Part shown: positions 1 to 6,801 of the stretch, in pieces
How positions within the stretch are numbered: the stretch's first letter is position 1
Layout of the letters: each line of letters starts with the position of its first letter
DNA from: Porticoccaceae bacterium
Lineage (GTDB): Bacteria; Pseudomonadota; Gammaproteobacteria; Pseudomonadales; Porticoccaceae
Length of the DNA stretch: 12,497 nt
Direction of reading: 5' to 3'
NCBI GenBank assembly: GCA_019090225.1
Contig: JAHRWI010000237.1
Coordinates: forward strand, 1 to 12,497
Translations under genes and position numbers: made by a program
Notes under the pieces: model-generated
Told to the model about the DNA's origin: nothing
What the model saw: only the letters and a program-made list of their open reading frames with translations
The model's database searches: none

Positions 1-303
1 ACTGGCCACAGCATAAGCAGCATTACGAATTGCCTCACTGCCGGTCGCACACATGTTTTCGAGCCTTGTGACCGGTTTATAAGGCGTTTTCAGCGCCTCT
101 GAAAAAACCAGGCCAGACACTCCGCTGGCAAATGTGCCCAGCCAGTAGGCATCGACATCATCCGGATCAACCCCCGCTGACTTATAAGCCTCGGTCGCCG
201 ATTCAATCAGCATATCTGAAGCATCTCGATCCCAGTGCTCACCAAAGGTCGTACAACCCATACCGACTATCGCTACCTGATCTTTAATTCCGTTACTAGC
301 CAT
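1..303 (-). CDS. Thiolase / acetyl-CoA acetyltransferase family protein (partial, 3' end outside window)
   Basis: Only the first 101 residues are inside the window; the frame is open to the left edge. The start is ATG at 303-301, preceded by an AGGGG Shine-Dalgarno that overlaps the stop codon of the upstream gene, only 11 bp away, so the two are almost certainly co-translated. The N-terminus contains the beta-strand AIVGMG and, at residues 82-93, the motif ENMCATGSEAIR. In the SCP2-type/archaeal-type thiolase family the Cys of this motif (Cys85) is the acyl-accepting nucleophile, and it is intact here. The family makes or cleaves beta-ketoacyl-CoA; members next to DUF35 proteins act in complexes with them. 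The substrate cannot be read from the sequence. A lipid-transfer-protein-like (retro-)aldolase of the same fold is an alternative, but the retained Cys favours a true thiolase. Confidence 0.9.
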   Translation of the reverse strand, partial: MASNGIKDQVAIVGMGCTTFGEHWDRDASDMLIESATEAYKSAGVDPDDVDAYWLGTFASGVSGLVFSEALKTPYKPVTRLENMCATGSEAIRNAAYAVAS

Positions 304-314
304 GATTTATACCC

Positions 315-1727
315 CTAGCGCTGAGGACGCGCTTTCCAGAAATAGTTGTGGACTCCCTGACCGGTATAAAACCGGCGGAAGGTCATTTCAAGTCGATTAC
401 CAATCTTCACCGCAGCGGGGTCAGCATCCGTTAACTCACAGGCGAGCCGACCACCAACATCAAAATCTGCGACCGTCGAAATCACCGGCGGCTGCAAGCT
501 ATACGCCAGGTGATCCAGTGTAAATGTGGTGACTTTACATGGCTGATCAGCAAAACGTTCTTCTTTCATTTTGTCTATCGATCGACATTTAACACAGGCC
601 CGCTGGGGTGGCAGATGACCTTGACCACATTCACACCGTGAACCATAAAAGCTGTACTTCCAACGCTCATGGCGTTTCATAATGGGTGCCGCTGGTCGAT
701 CGGGATCCGGCCGCCGAGGCGGCTCAAAAGGCAATACGCCACGCCATTTTAAATACGTGTTGTAGGCTAACTCGTTGTTGGCAGACGCCAGCCAGTGTTG
801 CACCGAGCGTTTCGGTTTAGCCTGATTTATCTTGTCAGTGACTTCCAGAACCACCGCATCACAACCGTCAGCCGTCGAAAGCACCAGGATTTTATCCCCC
901 GCCTGAGCCGTGTCGAGCGTATTGGCCAGCACCATTCCAGCATGTGCAGCACCACATCGGCCGAGATTATCAGCCAGCATATTTGCCACTTGCTCGGGTT
1001 TAAGGCCCAGAGCACGGGGAATACCGGCAACATCACGCTTATTGGTAGCATCGAGAATCACGGTCGTCAGTTGATCCGGCGCAACATTCGCAGCGCTTAA
1101 AGCCCGCTGGGCGGTATCTAGACTAATCGGCCCGAGTACTTCGATACCGAAACGCTCCTCCCATTGACGAGCGAACTGGTCGCCCGGCAAACGCCACACG
1201 TCTAGCACTTCTGTGGTGCTTGAGGCCTGCCCCAGAACTCTGGCAATAGCCTGGTCATCTGGCCCGGTGATGAAAGCCACCGCGCCATCTCCGCTATCAC
1301 GCTCCCGGGCACCGCCAGGGCCGCCAATCACCACATCGCTGAGGCATACCAAAGCCGTTTTACCCGCCGCACCTAAATCCGTGCCCAGCAACAACGCACC
1401 CAGACCCATGCGGGTGTTACCGCCCAGCTCCATGGAACGCACCGACGTCGGCAAATCCAGCGCCACGGTGATCGCCGCAGCGTTAAGTTTTTCGGCGTAG
1501 GGTGGGCTGGTGGTGGCAAAAACCAGGGTATCTATTGGGCCAGCGCCAGAATTTGTATCAAACATGTGGGTGACTTCACGGCCCGCTTCTACCGCCATAG
1601 ATACTGAATCTTCATCATAACTGGCGACAGCTCGCTCGCCTTTACCGCCACCAGAGCCGCCACCAATCGCCTCACGACTCAGCCGGTAATATGGCACGTA
1701 GGCCCCATAACCAAGAATTCCTGACAC
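315..1727 (-). CDS. HMG-CoA-synthase-like protein fused to a DUF35 zinc-ribbon/OB-fold domain; HMGCS catalytic residues apparently lost
   Basis: 470 residues from a GTG start at 1727-1725, which has the strong Shine-Dalgarno GGGGGAG 4 nt upstream. Residues 1-300 look like the HMGCS/thiolase fold: GYGAYVPYYRL at the start, a glycine-rich loop at 21-30, SYDEDSVSMAVEA at 36-48. Residues about 353-470 form a DUF35 module: a zinc ribbon with Cys365, Cys367, Cys378 and Cys381, then an OB-fold ending in GVHNYFW. Aligned by eye with archaeal HMGCS, the nucleophilic Cys falls on Gly103 (ELGGNTR), the acid Glu on about Thr72-Ser74 (TTSPPYAEK), and the expected HxP-type His region reads LDATNKRD. In archaea thiolase, HMGCS and DUF35 are separate proteins of one complex; here two are fused and the third is the next gene. 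It is therefore probably not a working HMG-CoA synthase; an acyl-CoA scaffold, aldolase-like or substrate-handling role is inference. The first zinc pair reads CxC rather than the usual CxxC. Confidence 0.85.
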   Translation of the reverse strand: MSGILGYGAYVPYYRLSREAIGGGSGGGKGERAVASYDEDSVSMAVEAGREVTHMFDTNSGAGPIDTLVFATTSPPYAEKLNAAAITVALDLPTSVRSMELGGNTRMGLGALLLGTDLGAAGKTALVCLSDVVIGGPGGARERDSGDGAVAFITGPDDQAIARVLGQASSTTEVLDVWRLPGDQFARQWEERFGIEVLGPISLDTAQRALSAANVAPDQLTTVILDATNKRDVAGIPRALGLKPEQVANMLADNLGRCGAAHAGMVLANTLDTAQAGDKILVLSTADGCDAVVLEVTDKINQAKPKRSVQHWLASANNELAYNTYLKWRGVLPFEPPRRPDPDRPAAPIMKRHERWKYSFYGSRCECGQGHLPPQRACVKCRSIDKMKEERFADQPCKVTTFTLDHLAYSLQPPVISTVADFDVGGRLACELTDADPAAVKIGNRLEMTFRRFYTGQGVHNYFWKARPQR

Positions 1728-2039
1728 TTTACTCCCCCTTGCCTTCGCTAAAAATTGATATCACTCGCTCATCCTCGCTCATATAAATACCGCCCTGAGC
1801 AAAACACCAAACGACTGAGCAACGCTCAACAAGTATCATAGATCAGTAAGGACAATTTTTCGATATGTCATCAACACCGACTCATGCCATCGACTCACCG
1901 TCAGTGGCACCGAATTTTTTAATGGCCCTTATTATCTGCGCCAATAGTCAGCGCTTACATTAGCGCGACGTAAAACAGTTGCCCCCTTAGATTGATCCGT
2001 TAAACTGAGCAACGATCCCAACCGAGCCCAAGGCTAATA
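1728..2039. other. Divergent intergenic region between the HMGCS-like operon and the gshA cluster
   Basis: 312 bp with no convincing gene; the one short ATG frame (1865-1963, 32 codons) has no recognisable product. The region must carry promoters in both directions. On the minus side there are two tandem copies of CTCGCTCAT (1764-1772, 1774-1782) next to an AT-rich ATATAAATA (1781-1789), and a small inverted repeat TGAGC-AAC-GCTCA (1816-1828). CTGAGCAACG occurs at 1815-1824 and again at 2005-2014. A second small inverted repeat GCGCT-N6-AGCGC lies at 1951-1966. These could be operators, but none is a known site that I can name. Confidence 0.5.
1979..2006 (+). promoter_or_regulatory. Possible sigma70 promoter for the gshA cluster
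   Basis: TTGCCC (1979-1984), a 16-nt spacer and TAAACT (2001-2006) give four of six matches to each consensus box. It would place the transcript start about 25 nt before the small ORF at 2040. The match is moderate and was picked by eye, so confidence is low. Confidence 0.3.
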
Positions 2040-2306
2040 ATGCTATTTATCCTGAGAGACGCTGTCGGTAATCTACTCACCAAAGATTTGCTGTGGGCAA
2101 GCGACTGTACGGTGACCGAGTTATTTAGAACGCCCCACAAAGACGTTGCACTCAACCAGCTACTCGAAATTAACGCTGGCGATGTCGAATTACGCGCACA
2201 AATTGTCGCCTGCGAAGTAGATAATAAAAACCGACCAATAATTACCAGCTCCACCGTTGCCAGTAATCAAGCGAGTTCTGACCCTCAGCCCGCTGCTCAA
2301 GCCTAG
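2040..2306 (+). CDS. Small conserved-looking hypothetical protein upstream of gshA
   Basis: 88 residues from ATG at 2040, with an AAGG sequence about 8 nt upstream. I do not recognise a named family. Residues 1-67 look like a real compact domain: a beta-hairpin-like start (LFILRDAVGNLLTKD), then FRTPHKDVALNQLLEINAGDVELRAQIV, with alternating hydrophobic and charged positions. The last 20 residues are a Ser/Ala/Pro/Gln-rich disordered tail. There is one cysteine pair (Cys23, Cys58), no signal peptide and no membrane segment, so it is probably cytoplasmic. It ends 29 bp before the gshA start on the same strand, which suggests co-transcription. The opposite strand also has an 84-codon frame here (2000-2254), but its protein looks unlike a folded domain, so I favour the plus-strand reading. 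Confidence 0.6.
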   Translation: MLFILRDAVGNLLTKDLLWASDCTVTELFRTPHKDVALNQLLEINAGDVELRAQIVACEVDNKNRPIITSSTVASNQASSDPQPAAQA

Positions 2307-2335
2307 CTACTCAAGCCGAAAAAAAGGAAGCAAAT

Positions 2336-3928
2336 TTGTCCTCGCTCAGTAAACACCTGTCAGTTCTAGCCAGGCCAGAGAATCATTCGCTCCTGGCGGG
2401 TATAAAGCGGGGCATAGAAAAAGAGAGCCTGCGGGTTACGCCAGAAGGGCAGCTATCTCAGAGCCCCCACCCTAAAGCGCTGGGCTCAACCCTGACTCAC
2501 CCCAGTATCACTACGGATTTTTCTGAATCCCTGCTGGAATTCATTACCCCACCCTTAAATTCGGTGCCAGAAGTATTAGAGGCGCTGGATGATATTCACC
2601 GCTTTACCTACCACAATATCGGTGACGAGCTGCTTTGGGTTAACAGCATGCCCTGCGTGTTGGGCAATGACGAAGACATCCCCCTGGGGGATTACGGATC
2701 GTCCAATATCGGCCAAATGAAAAAGATTTACCGGCGCGGACTAGGCAACCGCTATGGGCGGCTTATGCAAACCATCGCCGGAATCCATTACAACTGGTCG
2801 GTGCCAGATGATTGCTGGCAGGTATTGAAAGACAATACCGACTACTCAGGTTCGTTACAGGATTACAAGACTGAACAGTACTTCGGCCTAATCCGCAACT
2901 TTCGCCGCCATTTTTGGTTATTGCTGTATCTGTTCGGTGGCGCGCCTGCTGTATGCCGATCCTTTGTTGCCGGAAGACAGCACCAGTTGCAGCCCTTCAA
3001 TGGCGATACCCACAGCCTGCACATGCCCTACGCGACTTCCTTGCGCATGGGCGATCTGGGCTATCAAAGTAAGGCCCAGGACTCCCTGGTAGTTTGCTAT
3101 AACAACCTTTCAAGCTATATCGAAAACCTGCGCGAGGCGCTCACTGAACCCTACCCCGGCTATCAGGACATCGGTGTGCAGGATGCCTCCGGCACGTACC
3201 AACAGCTGAATACCCATCTACTGCAGATAGAAAATGAGTTTTACAGCACCATTCGCCCCAAACGCATTACCAGTAGTGGCGAAACCCCTATGCGGGCTCT
3301 ATGGCAAAGGGGCATTGAATACGTCGAAATCCGCTGTATCGATCTGAATCCCTATTCACCCGTGGGTATCGATGCCGACCAGATGTACTTTCTCGAAGTA
3401 TTCCTACTCCATTGCCTGTTAAGTGATAGCCCCGATACGGACGAAAAAGAGTATCAGCAAGTGCTGGAAAATCAGCGGCGGGTGGTCTACCAAGGTCGCG
3501 ATCCAGCCCTTGAGCTGATCAAAGGTGACAGCCAGATTACCCTGCGAGCCTGGTCAGAGAGTCTCTATGACGAACTCGAGGCGCTTGCCGAGTTACTCGA
3601 TTCAAACATGCCCAAACCGGTTCATAGTACCGCGCTCAAAAAACTTAAGCCTCGCCTGAGTAACCCTGCGTTAACGCCAGCAGCCCAGTTGCTTGATGAA
3701 ATGAAAAGCTCCGGCAGCACCTATTTCCAAACTGCCCTCAAGCACGCAAAAAAACACCGTGACTACTTTCTCAAGACACCCATCGACGCAGACCAAGTAA
3801 AGTATTTTGAAAAACTGGCCACCGAATCTCTGGCCAAACAAGCCGAAATAGAAGCGGCTGACAACATTAGCTTTGAGCAATACCTGGCCCACTTCTATGC
3901 CCAATATGATTTCCCTCTGGTGAAATGA
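2336..3928 (+). CDS. gshA: Glutamate-cysteine ligase, class I (GshA)
   Basis: Catalyses the ATP-dependent joining of L-glutamate (gamma-carboxyl) and L-cysteine, the first and rate-limiting step of glutathione synthesis, in the cytoplasm. The 530 residues match the class I (gammaproteobacterial) enzyme, 518 aa in E. coli. Visible hallmarks are GIEKESLRV (residues 26-34, ligand-binding glutamates), ALGSTLTHPSITTDF then LLEFITP (48-72), RYGRLMQTIAGIHYNW in the centre, and ETPMRALWQRGIEYVEIR further on. The start is TTG at 2336, with AAGGA about 9 nt upstream; the N-terminus from here aligns with that of E. coli GshA. The rare start codon may hold expression down. The stop is 16 bp from the ACP phosphodiesterase start, so the genes form one operon. 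Feedback inhibition by glutathione is known for the family and cannot be seen here. Confidence 0.97.
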   Translation: MSSLSKHLSVLARPENHSLLAGIKRGIEKESLRVTPEGQLSQSPHPKALGSTLTHPSITTDFSESLLEFITPPLNSVPEVLEALDDIHRFTYHNIGDELLWVNSMPCVLGNDEDIPLGDYGSSNIGQMKKIYRRGLGNRYGRLMQTIAGIHYNWSVPDDCWQVLKDNTDYSGSLQDYKTEQYFGLIRNFRRHFWLLLYLFGGAPAVCRSFVAGRQHQLQPFNGDTHSLHMPYATSLRMGDLGYQSKAQDSLVVCYNNLSSYIENLREALTEPYPGYQDIGVQDASGTYQQLNTHLLQIENEFYSTIRPKRITSSGETPMRALWQRGIEYVEIRCIDLNPYSPVGIDADQMYFLEVFLLHCLLSDSPDTDEKEYQQVLENQRRVVYQGRDPALELIKGDSQITLRAWSESLYDELEALAELLDSNMPKPVHSTALKKLKPRLSNPALTPAAQLLDEMKSSGSTYFQTALKHAKKHRDYFLKTPIDADQVKYFEKLATESLAKQAEIEAADNISFEQYLAHFYAQYDFPLVK

Positions 3929-3944
3929 CACACCCCCGCACAAC

Positions 3945-4622
3945 ATGAATTATCTAGCCCACCTGCTGCTTTCCGGGCCCAACCCCGACACACAGGTCGG
4001 CGGTTTATTGGGAGATTTTGTCAAAGGTCCGCTGAAAGGGGGTTATCCACCTGAAGTAGAGCAGGGCATTCGCTTGCATCGACAAATCGACACCCTGACC
4101 GCCCACTTACCCGCGATGACACAACTCAACAAGCTGTTTGAAAGCCCCTGGCGGCGCTATGCAGGCGTGGTTGTCGATATCGCTTTTGATCACCTTTTAG
4201 CGCAGCGCTGGCAGGAATTCCACAGGCAGACCCTACCTGAATTTTGCGCTGACTTTTATCAGCACCTGTCATCTCATCGGCATCGCTTGCCTGAACAAGC
4301 CCAGCAATTTTGTGACCGTGCACCAGGACTCGGCTGGCTCGAAAGCTATGCTGATCCGGATATCATGGCAACGATTCTAAATCGGGTTGGCACACGGTTC
4401 CGACGACCTGTGGCCCTGGGAGACTGCTGGCCCATCGTACAAGCAAATCACAATCATTTTGATCGAGCTTTTGATGAGACCATGATGGAACTAAGCCTTT
4501 TCGCAGAAAGCTTTCTGCACCTAAGTATGAGCGCAAGCTCCATTAGCTGCGATCTCACAAACCAGAACCTTGACGGGCGGAATCCTCCTTTAATACCGTC
4601 TCAACGCAACGCACACCTCTGA
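3945..4622 (+). CDS. acpH: Acyl-carrier-protein phosphodiesterase (AcpH family, DUF479)
   Basis: AcpH removes the 4'-phosphopantetheine arm from holo-ACP to give apo-ACP, using a metal centre of the HD-like type. The protein opens with MNYLAHLLLS and contains LLGDF (Asp24), GIRLHRQID (His45, Asp49) and DIAFDHLLAQRW (Asp82, His83), the same pattern as in E. coli AcpH. It is 225 residues against 193 in E. coli. The extra length is a C-terminal tail of about 30 polar residues (from about 192) with no family resemblance that I can see. ATG at 3945 has no Shine-Dalgarno; it sits 16 bp after the gshA stop, so translation is probably coupled to gshA. No frameshift that restores a better C-terminus was visible in the two other frames. 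Confidence 0.88.
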   Translation: MNYLAHLLLSGPNPDTQVGGLLGDFVKGPLKGGYPPEVEQGIRLHRQIDTLTAHLPAMTQLNKLFESPWRRYAGVVVDIAFDHLLAQRWQEFHRQTLPEFCADFYQHLSSHRHRLPEQAQQFCDRAPGLGWLESYADPDIMATILNRVGTRFRRPVALGDCWPIVQANHNHFDRAFDETMMELSLFAESFLHLSMSASSISCDLTNQNLDGRNPPLIPSQRNAHL

Positions 4623-4653
4623 CAAAAACATACACCGCCGAGATTTCTGACTT

Positions 4654-5139
4654 ATGCCGAACCCCCGCACACTTAACCTGCTGATTTTTCTCGCTGCTCT
4701 GTCGCTTATCGGCGTCGCCTTGTTTATGCAGCACGCAATGGATCTTGAACCCTGCTATTTATGCATCGTGCAAAGAGTCTTTGTGGTATTGACGGGCTCA
4801 ATCGCTTTACTAGCCTTTATCCATAACCCGGGCAAACTGGGCACTCGTATTTATGCTGCCATTACGGCACTAAGCGCCATTAGCGGCGGCGCTTTTTCAA
4901 TTCGTCAATTGTGGTTACAAAGCCTACCTGAAGATTTAGTCCCCGCCTGTGGGCCACCGGCTGATTATCTTTTTGATGCCTTGCCGCTAATGGATGTCGT
5001 GCCCTTGCTGCTGCGCGGCGACGGCAATTGTGCAGAGATTCAGTGGACTCTTCTGGGCATCAGTATTCCCGGTTATACCTTGATGGCTTTTAGCGGCCTG
5101 GTCTTACTCGGCCTGTGGCAATTATTCCGTAAACACTGA
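4654..5139 (+). CDS. dsbB: Disulfide bond formation protein B (DsbB)
   Basis: Inner-membrane quinone reductase that re-oxidises periplasmic DsbA and passes the electrons to ubiquinone or menaquinone. The 161 residues have four hydrophobic segments (about 8-25, 41-57, 66-81, 134-156). The first periplasmic loop carries the redox pair PCYLC (Cys34, Cys37) and the second carries Cys99 and Cys126, the four cysteines that define DsbB. Arg41, four residues after Cys37, corresponds to the quinone-site Arg48 of E. coli DsbB. Start ATG 4654 has only a weak GAG upstream; the gene follows the ACP phosphodiesterase by 31 bp and is the last of the cluster, ending before a clear terminator. DsbA is not in the window. 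Co-location with gshA puts cytoplasmic thiol synthesis and periplasmic disulfide formation in one transcript. Confidence 0.96.
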   Translation: MPNPRTLNLLIFLAALSLIGVALFMQHAMDLEPCYLCIVQRVFVVLTGSIALLAFIHNPGKLGTRIYAAITALSAISGGAFSIRQLWLQSLPEDLVPACGPPADYLFDALPLMDVVPLLLRGDGNCAEIQWTLLGISIPGYTLMAFSGLVLLGLWQLFRKH

Positions 5140-5223
5140 TACAGATATTAGCTAGCTCAGGCTGGGCGGTTTCGTGAATTACTCTTTAATTGACAGATTC
5201 TCAGCTATTTAAAAATCCCAATA

Positions 5224-5250
5224 AAAAAGGCCCCTGTCTGGAGCCTTTTT
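5224..5250. terminator. Bidirectional rho-independent terminator between dsbB and the FKBP gene
   Basis: AAAAAGGC (5224-5231) pairs perfectly with GCCTTTTT (5243-5250). Two further C-G pairs form after one C/A mismatch, leaving the loop TGTCT. The A-run on the left and T-run on the right give a U-tract in both directions, which fits the convergent genes dsbB (+) and FKBP (-). Confidence 0.9.
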
Positions 5251-5292
5251 AAACGTTTGCCTGTTTTATCTGGCAAGCTTTCTAACCATCAA

Positions 5293-6060
5293 TTAAGGGC
5301 TTTCCGCACTCGCCTCAGCCACCGAAGCCTTCAGCAGTTCGACTTCAAAAATCAGCGTTTGGTTAGGACCAATTGCGCCGCCCGTACCGCCCGGTCCGTA
5401 AGCCAGGGAGGAGGGCACGTACAATTCCCATTTAGCGCCTTCCTTCATCAGCTGTAAGGCTTCTACCCAGCCAGGGATAACCTGAGTAACACCAAACTGC
5501 GCGGGCACACCACGCTTATAAGAACTATCAAACTCGGTGCCATCAATCAGGCTACCTTTATAGTGAACTTCGACGGTATTTTCCGGGGCCGGAATAGCGC
5601 CGGTGCCCGCCTCAATCACCTTGTATTGCAGACCACTTTCGAGCACCACGACATCATCAGATTTGGCTTTTTCTGCCAAAAATGCTTCGCCTTCCTTCAG
5701 GTTAGCCTCTCCAGCCAGTTTTGCGGCGGCTTCCTGCTTGGCTACCATTTTGGCCTGAAAGCCTTCAATAACCGTCTTTACTTCATCTTCGCTTAAGCGT
5801 GGCTCAGCACCGGAAAAGGCGTCCGTAACACCCAAATTAAACGTCGTCATATCAAACTCAAAATCGTCAGTATTGATTTGAGAGCCAATATTGATGCCCA
5901 TAATGTAGCTGACCTTTTGCTCCTCAGTTTCCAGTCCTGCCACTGCATCGGCGCTACCAGGCGCTGCGGGCGTTGCTGTTTCGGAATCTACCGACTCCTT
6001 ACACCCAGCTAAAGTAATGGTAAGCAGCACGATCGCTGCTGAAAATTGAGTTTTATTCAT
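5293..6060 (-). CDS. FKBP-type peptidyl-prolyl cis-trans isomerase lipoprotein (Mip/FkpA type)
   Basis: Envelope folding factor that isomerises Xaa-Pro bonds. An ATG at 6066 gives 257 residues, but its Shine-Dalgarno (AAGGA) would be only 1 nt away; the ATG at 6060 has AGGA at 7 nt spacing, so I take 6060 (255 residues). The N-terminus is a lipoprotein signal: MNKT, a hydrophobic core, then lipobox LAGC with Cys20 as the lipidated residue. Lys at +2 after Cys does not act as an inner-membrane retention signal, so outer-membrane anchoring is likely. A Thr/Ala/Pro/Ser-rich linker leads to the FKBP_N dimerisation domain (about 43-133, helical, KVSYIMGINIG). The catalytic FKBP_C domain (about 140-245) has VHYKGSLIDGTEFDSS, VIPGWVEAL and LAYGPGG, matching the prolyl-isomerase pocket. 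It stands alone between two terminator/promoter regions. Confidence 0.93.
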   Translation of the reverse strand: MNKTQFSAAIVLLTITLAGCKESVDSETATPAAPGSADAVAGLETEEQKVSYIMGINIGSQINTDDFEFDMTTFNLGVTDAFSGAEPRLSEDEVKTVIEGFQAKMVAKQEAAAKLAGEANLKEGEAFLAEKAKSDDVVVLESGLQYKVIEAGTGAIPAPENTVEVHYKGSLIDGTEFDSSYKRGVPAQFGVTQVIPGWVEALQLMKEGAKWELYVPSSLAYGPGGTGGAIGPNQTLIFEVELLKASVAEASAESP

Positions 6061-6157
6061 GGTCATTTCCTTAGTTTATTGATCAAAATAGTCACTAACA
6101 TTCACGCTCGCCTGGTTCCAAAATACCGGGGCGTTTAGCCGAGTGCGATGGTAGCGT

Positions 6158-6185
6158 ATTATTCAGCTACAAGACAAAATATCAA
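6158..6185 (-). promoter_or_regulatory. Sigma70-type promoter for the FKBP lipoprotein gene
   Basis: Read on the minus strand: TTGATA (6185-6180, five of six matches to TTGACA), a 16-nt spacer, AATAAT (6163-6158, five of six to TATAAT). This is among the better sigma70-like matches noticed in the window and predicts a 5' leader of about 90 nt. The -10 box sits inside an inverted repeat GTAGC (6151-6155) / GCTAC (6166-6170), which could be an operator. Confidence 0.65.
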
Positions 6186-6282
6186 TCGGAACTCTGTCTT
6201 TCCTCAGCCTCAAAAAAAGAACCTTGCCGCTAAAGCCTTCATTGATACGTCCTTTGCTAGTCCCTTTGATAGCTCCCTGGTA

Positions 6283-6801
6283 TTACTCGGCAACACCACC
6301 AATCCGGTATTTTAACGCCGCATCAATCAAGCACCTGGGACATTCTAAATCCGGATCAAGGCTGTCCAAATAAACTTGCACGTTAGCGGTAATCAAAGCT
6401 TCACAATCTCGACCTGCAGGAAAAGTAATCTTTCTAAACCAGGCGAACAGGGCATTCTGCTCCTCTTGTTCAGCATATAATTCTTCTTCCAGAAGTTTTG
6501 CTTTCACCGCCCCATAGTCAGCTCCGGTTTTGGTCAAAGCCCTCCGCCGCACCCGTAGCGTCTGGGTCACCGTCAAATTATATTCGACTATCACTTGCTC
6601 AACCTGTTTTAGCGTCTCTTCACTCAGGCGGCAGCGACAAGTACCTAGCCAACAGCAAAACAATACAAGGTTCACCAGCGCATTGTGTTTGTCCTGCAAG
6701 CTTATGCAGTAATTGGCGACACCGGGTTGCTGATACACCGCCACAGAAAAATCCCATACCGGGTTTTGAATCGGCAGTTTCTCAACACTCAGGTGCTTCA
6801 T
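6283..6801 (-). CDS. TIGR02444 family protein (DUF2390), function unknown
   Basis: 172 residues from ATG at 6801-6799. A GTG at 6804 would add one residue, but the ATG forms a TGATG overlap with the trmB stop (one shared base), the usual coupled arrangement. The N-terminal half has the family signature: PVWDFSVAVYQQPGV (14-28), then CISLQDKHNALVNLVLFCCWLG (32-53), a Trp-x-Phe, Tyr, PGV, LQD and VNL..LFC.WL pattern. The middle (about 60-125) is helical and charged. There is no signal peptide. Cysteines are unusually frequent (Cys32, 49, 50, 56, 58, 133, 154, 157), including CRC and CPRC, but they do not make an obvious zinc-finger spacing. The family is common in gammaproteobacteria, and I know of no established function. 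It is downstream of trmB in one transcript. Confidence 0.85.
   Translation of the reverse strand: MKHLSVEKLPIQNPVWDFSVAVYQQPGVANYCISLQDKHNALVNLVLFCCWLGTCRCRLSEETLKQVEQVIVEYNLTVTQTLRVRRRALTKTGADYGAVKAKLLEEELYAEQEEQNALFAWFRKITFPAGRDCEALITANVQVYLDSLDPDLECPRCLIDAALKYRIGGVAE

Noticed and set aside
1213..1500. Plus-strand open frame of 95 codons inside the HMGCS-like gene
   Set aside because: Fully antisense to a gene with clear family motifs; Ser/Pro/Ala-rich translation typical of a shadow frame.
1865..1963. 32-codon ATG frame in the divergent intergenic region
   Set aside because: Weak start context, no recognisable sequence pattern, and too short to support from one genome.
2000..2254. Minus-strand open frame of 84 codons opposite the small gene at 2040
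   Set aside because: Its translation is Ser-rich and looks like an antisense shadow; the plus-strand frame has a better start context and operon position.
6190..6282. Terminator after the TIGR02444 gene near the run of seven A (6212-6218)
   Set aside because: The T-run on the minus strand is present, but no stable stem was found immediately before it; only a short imperfect direct repeat (TCCTTTGCTAG / TCCCTTTGATAG) is visible.
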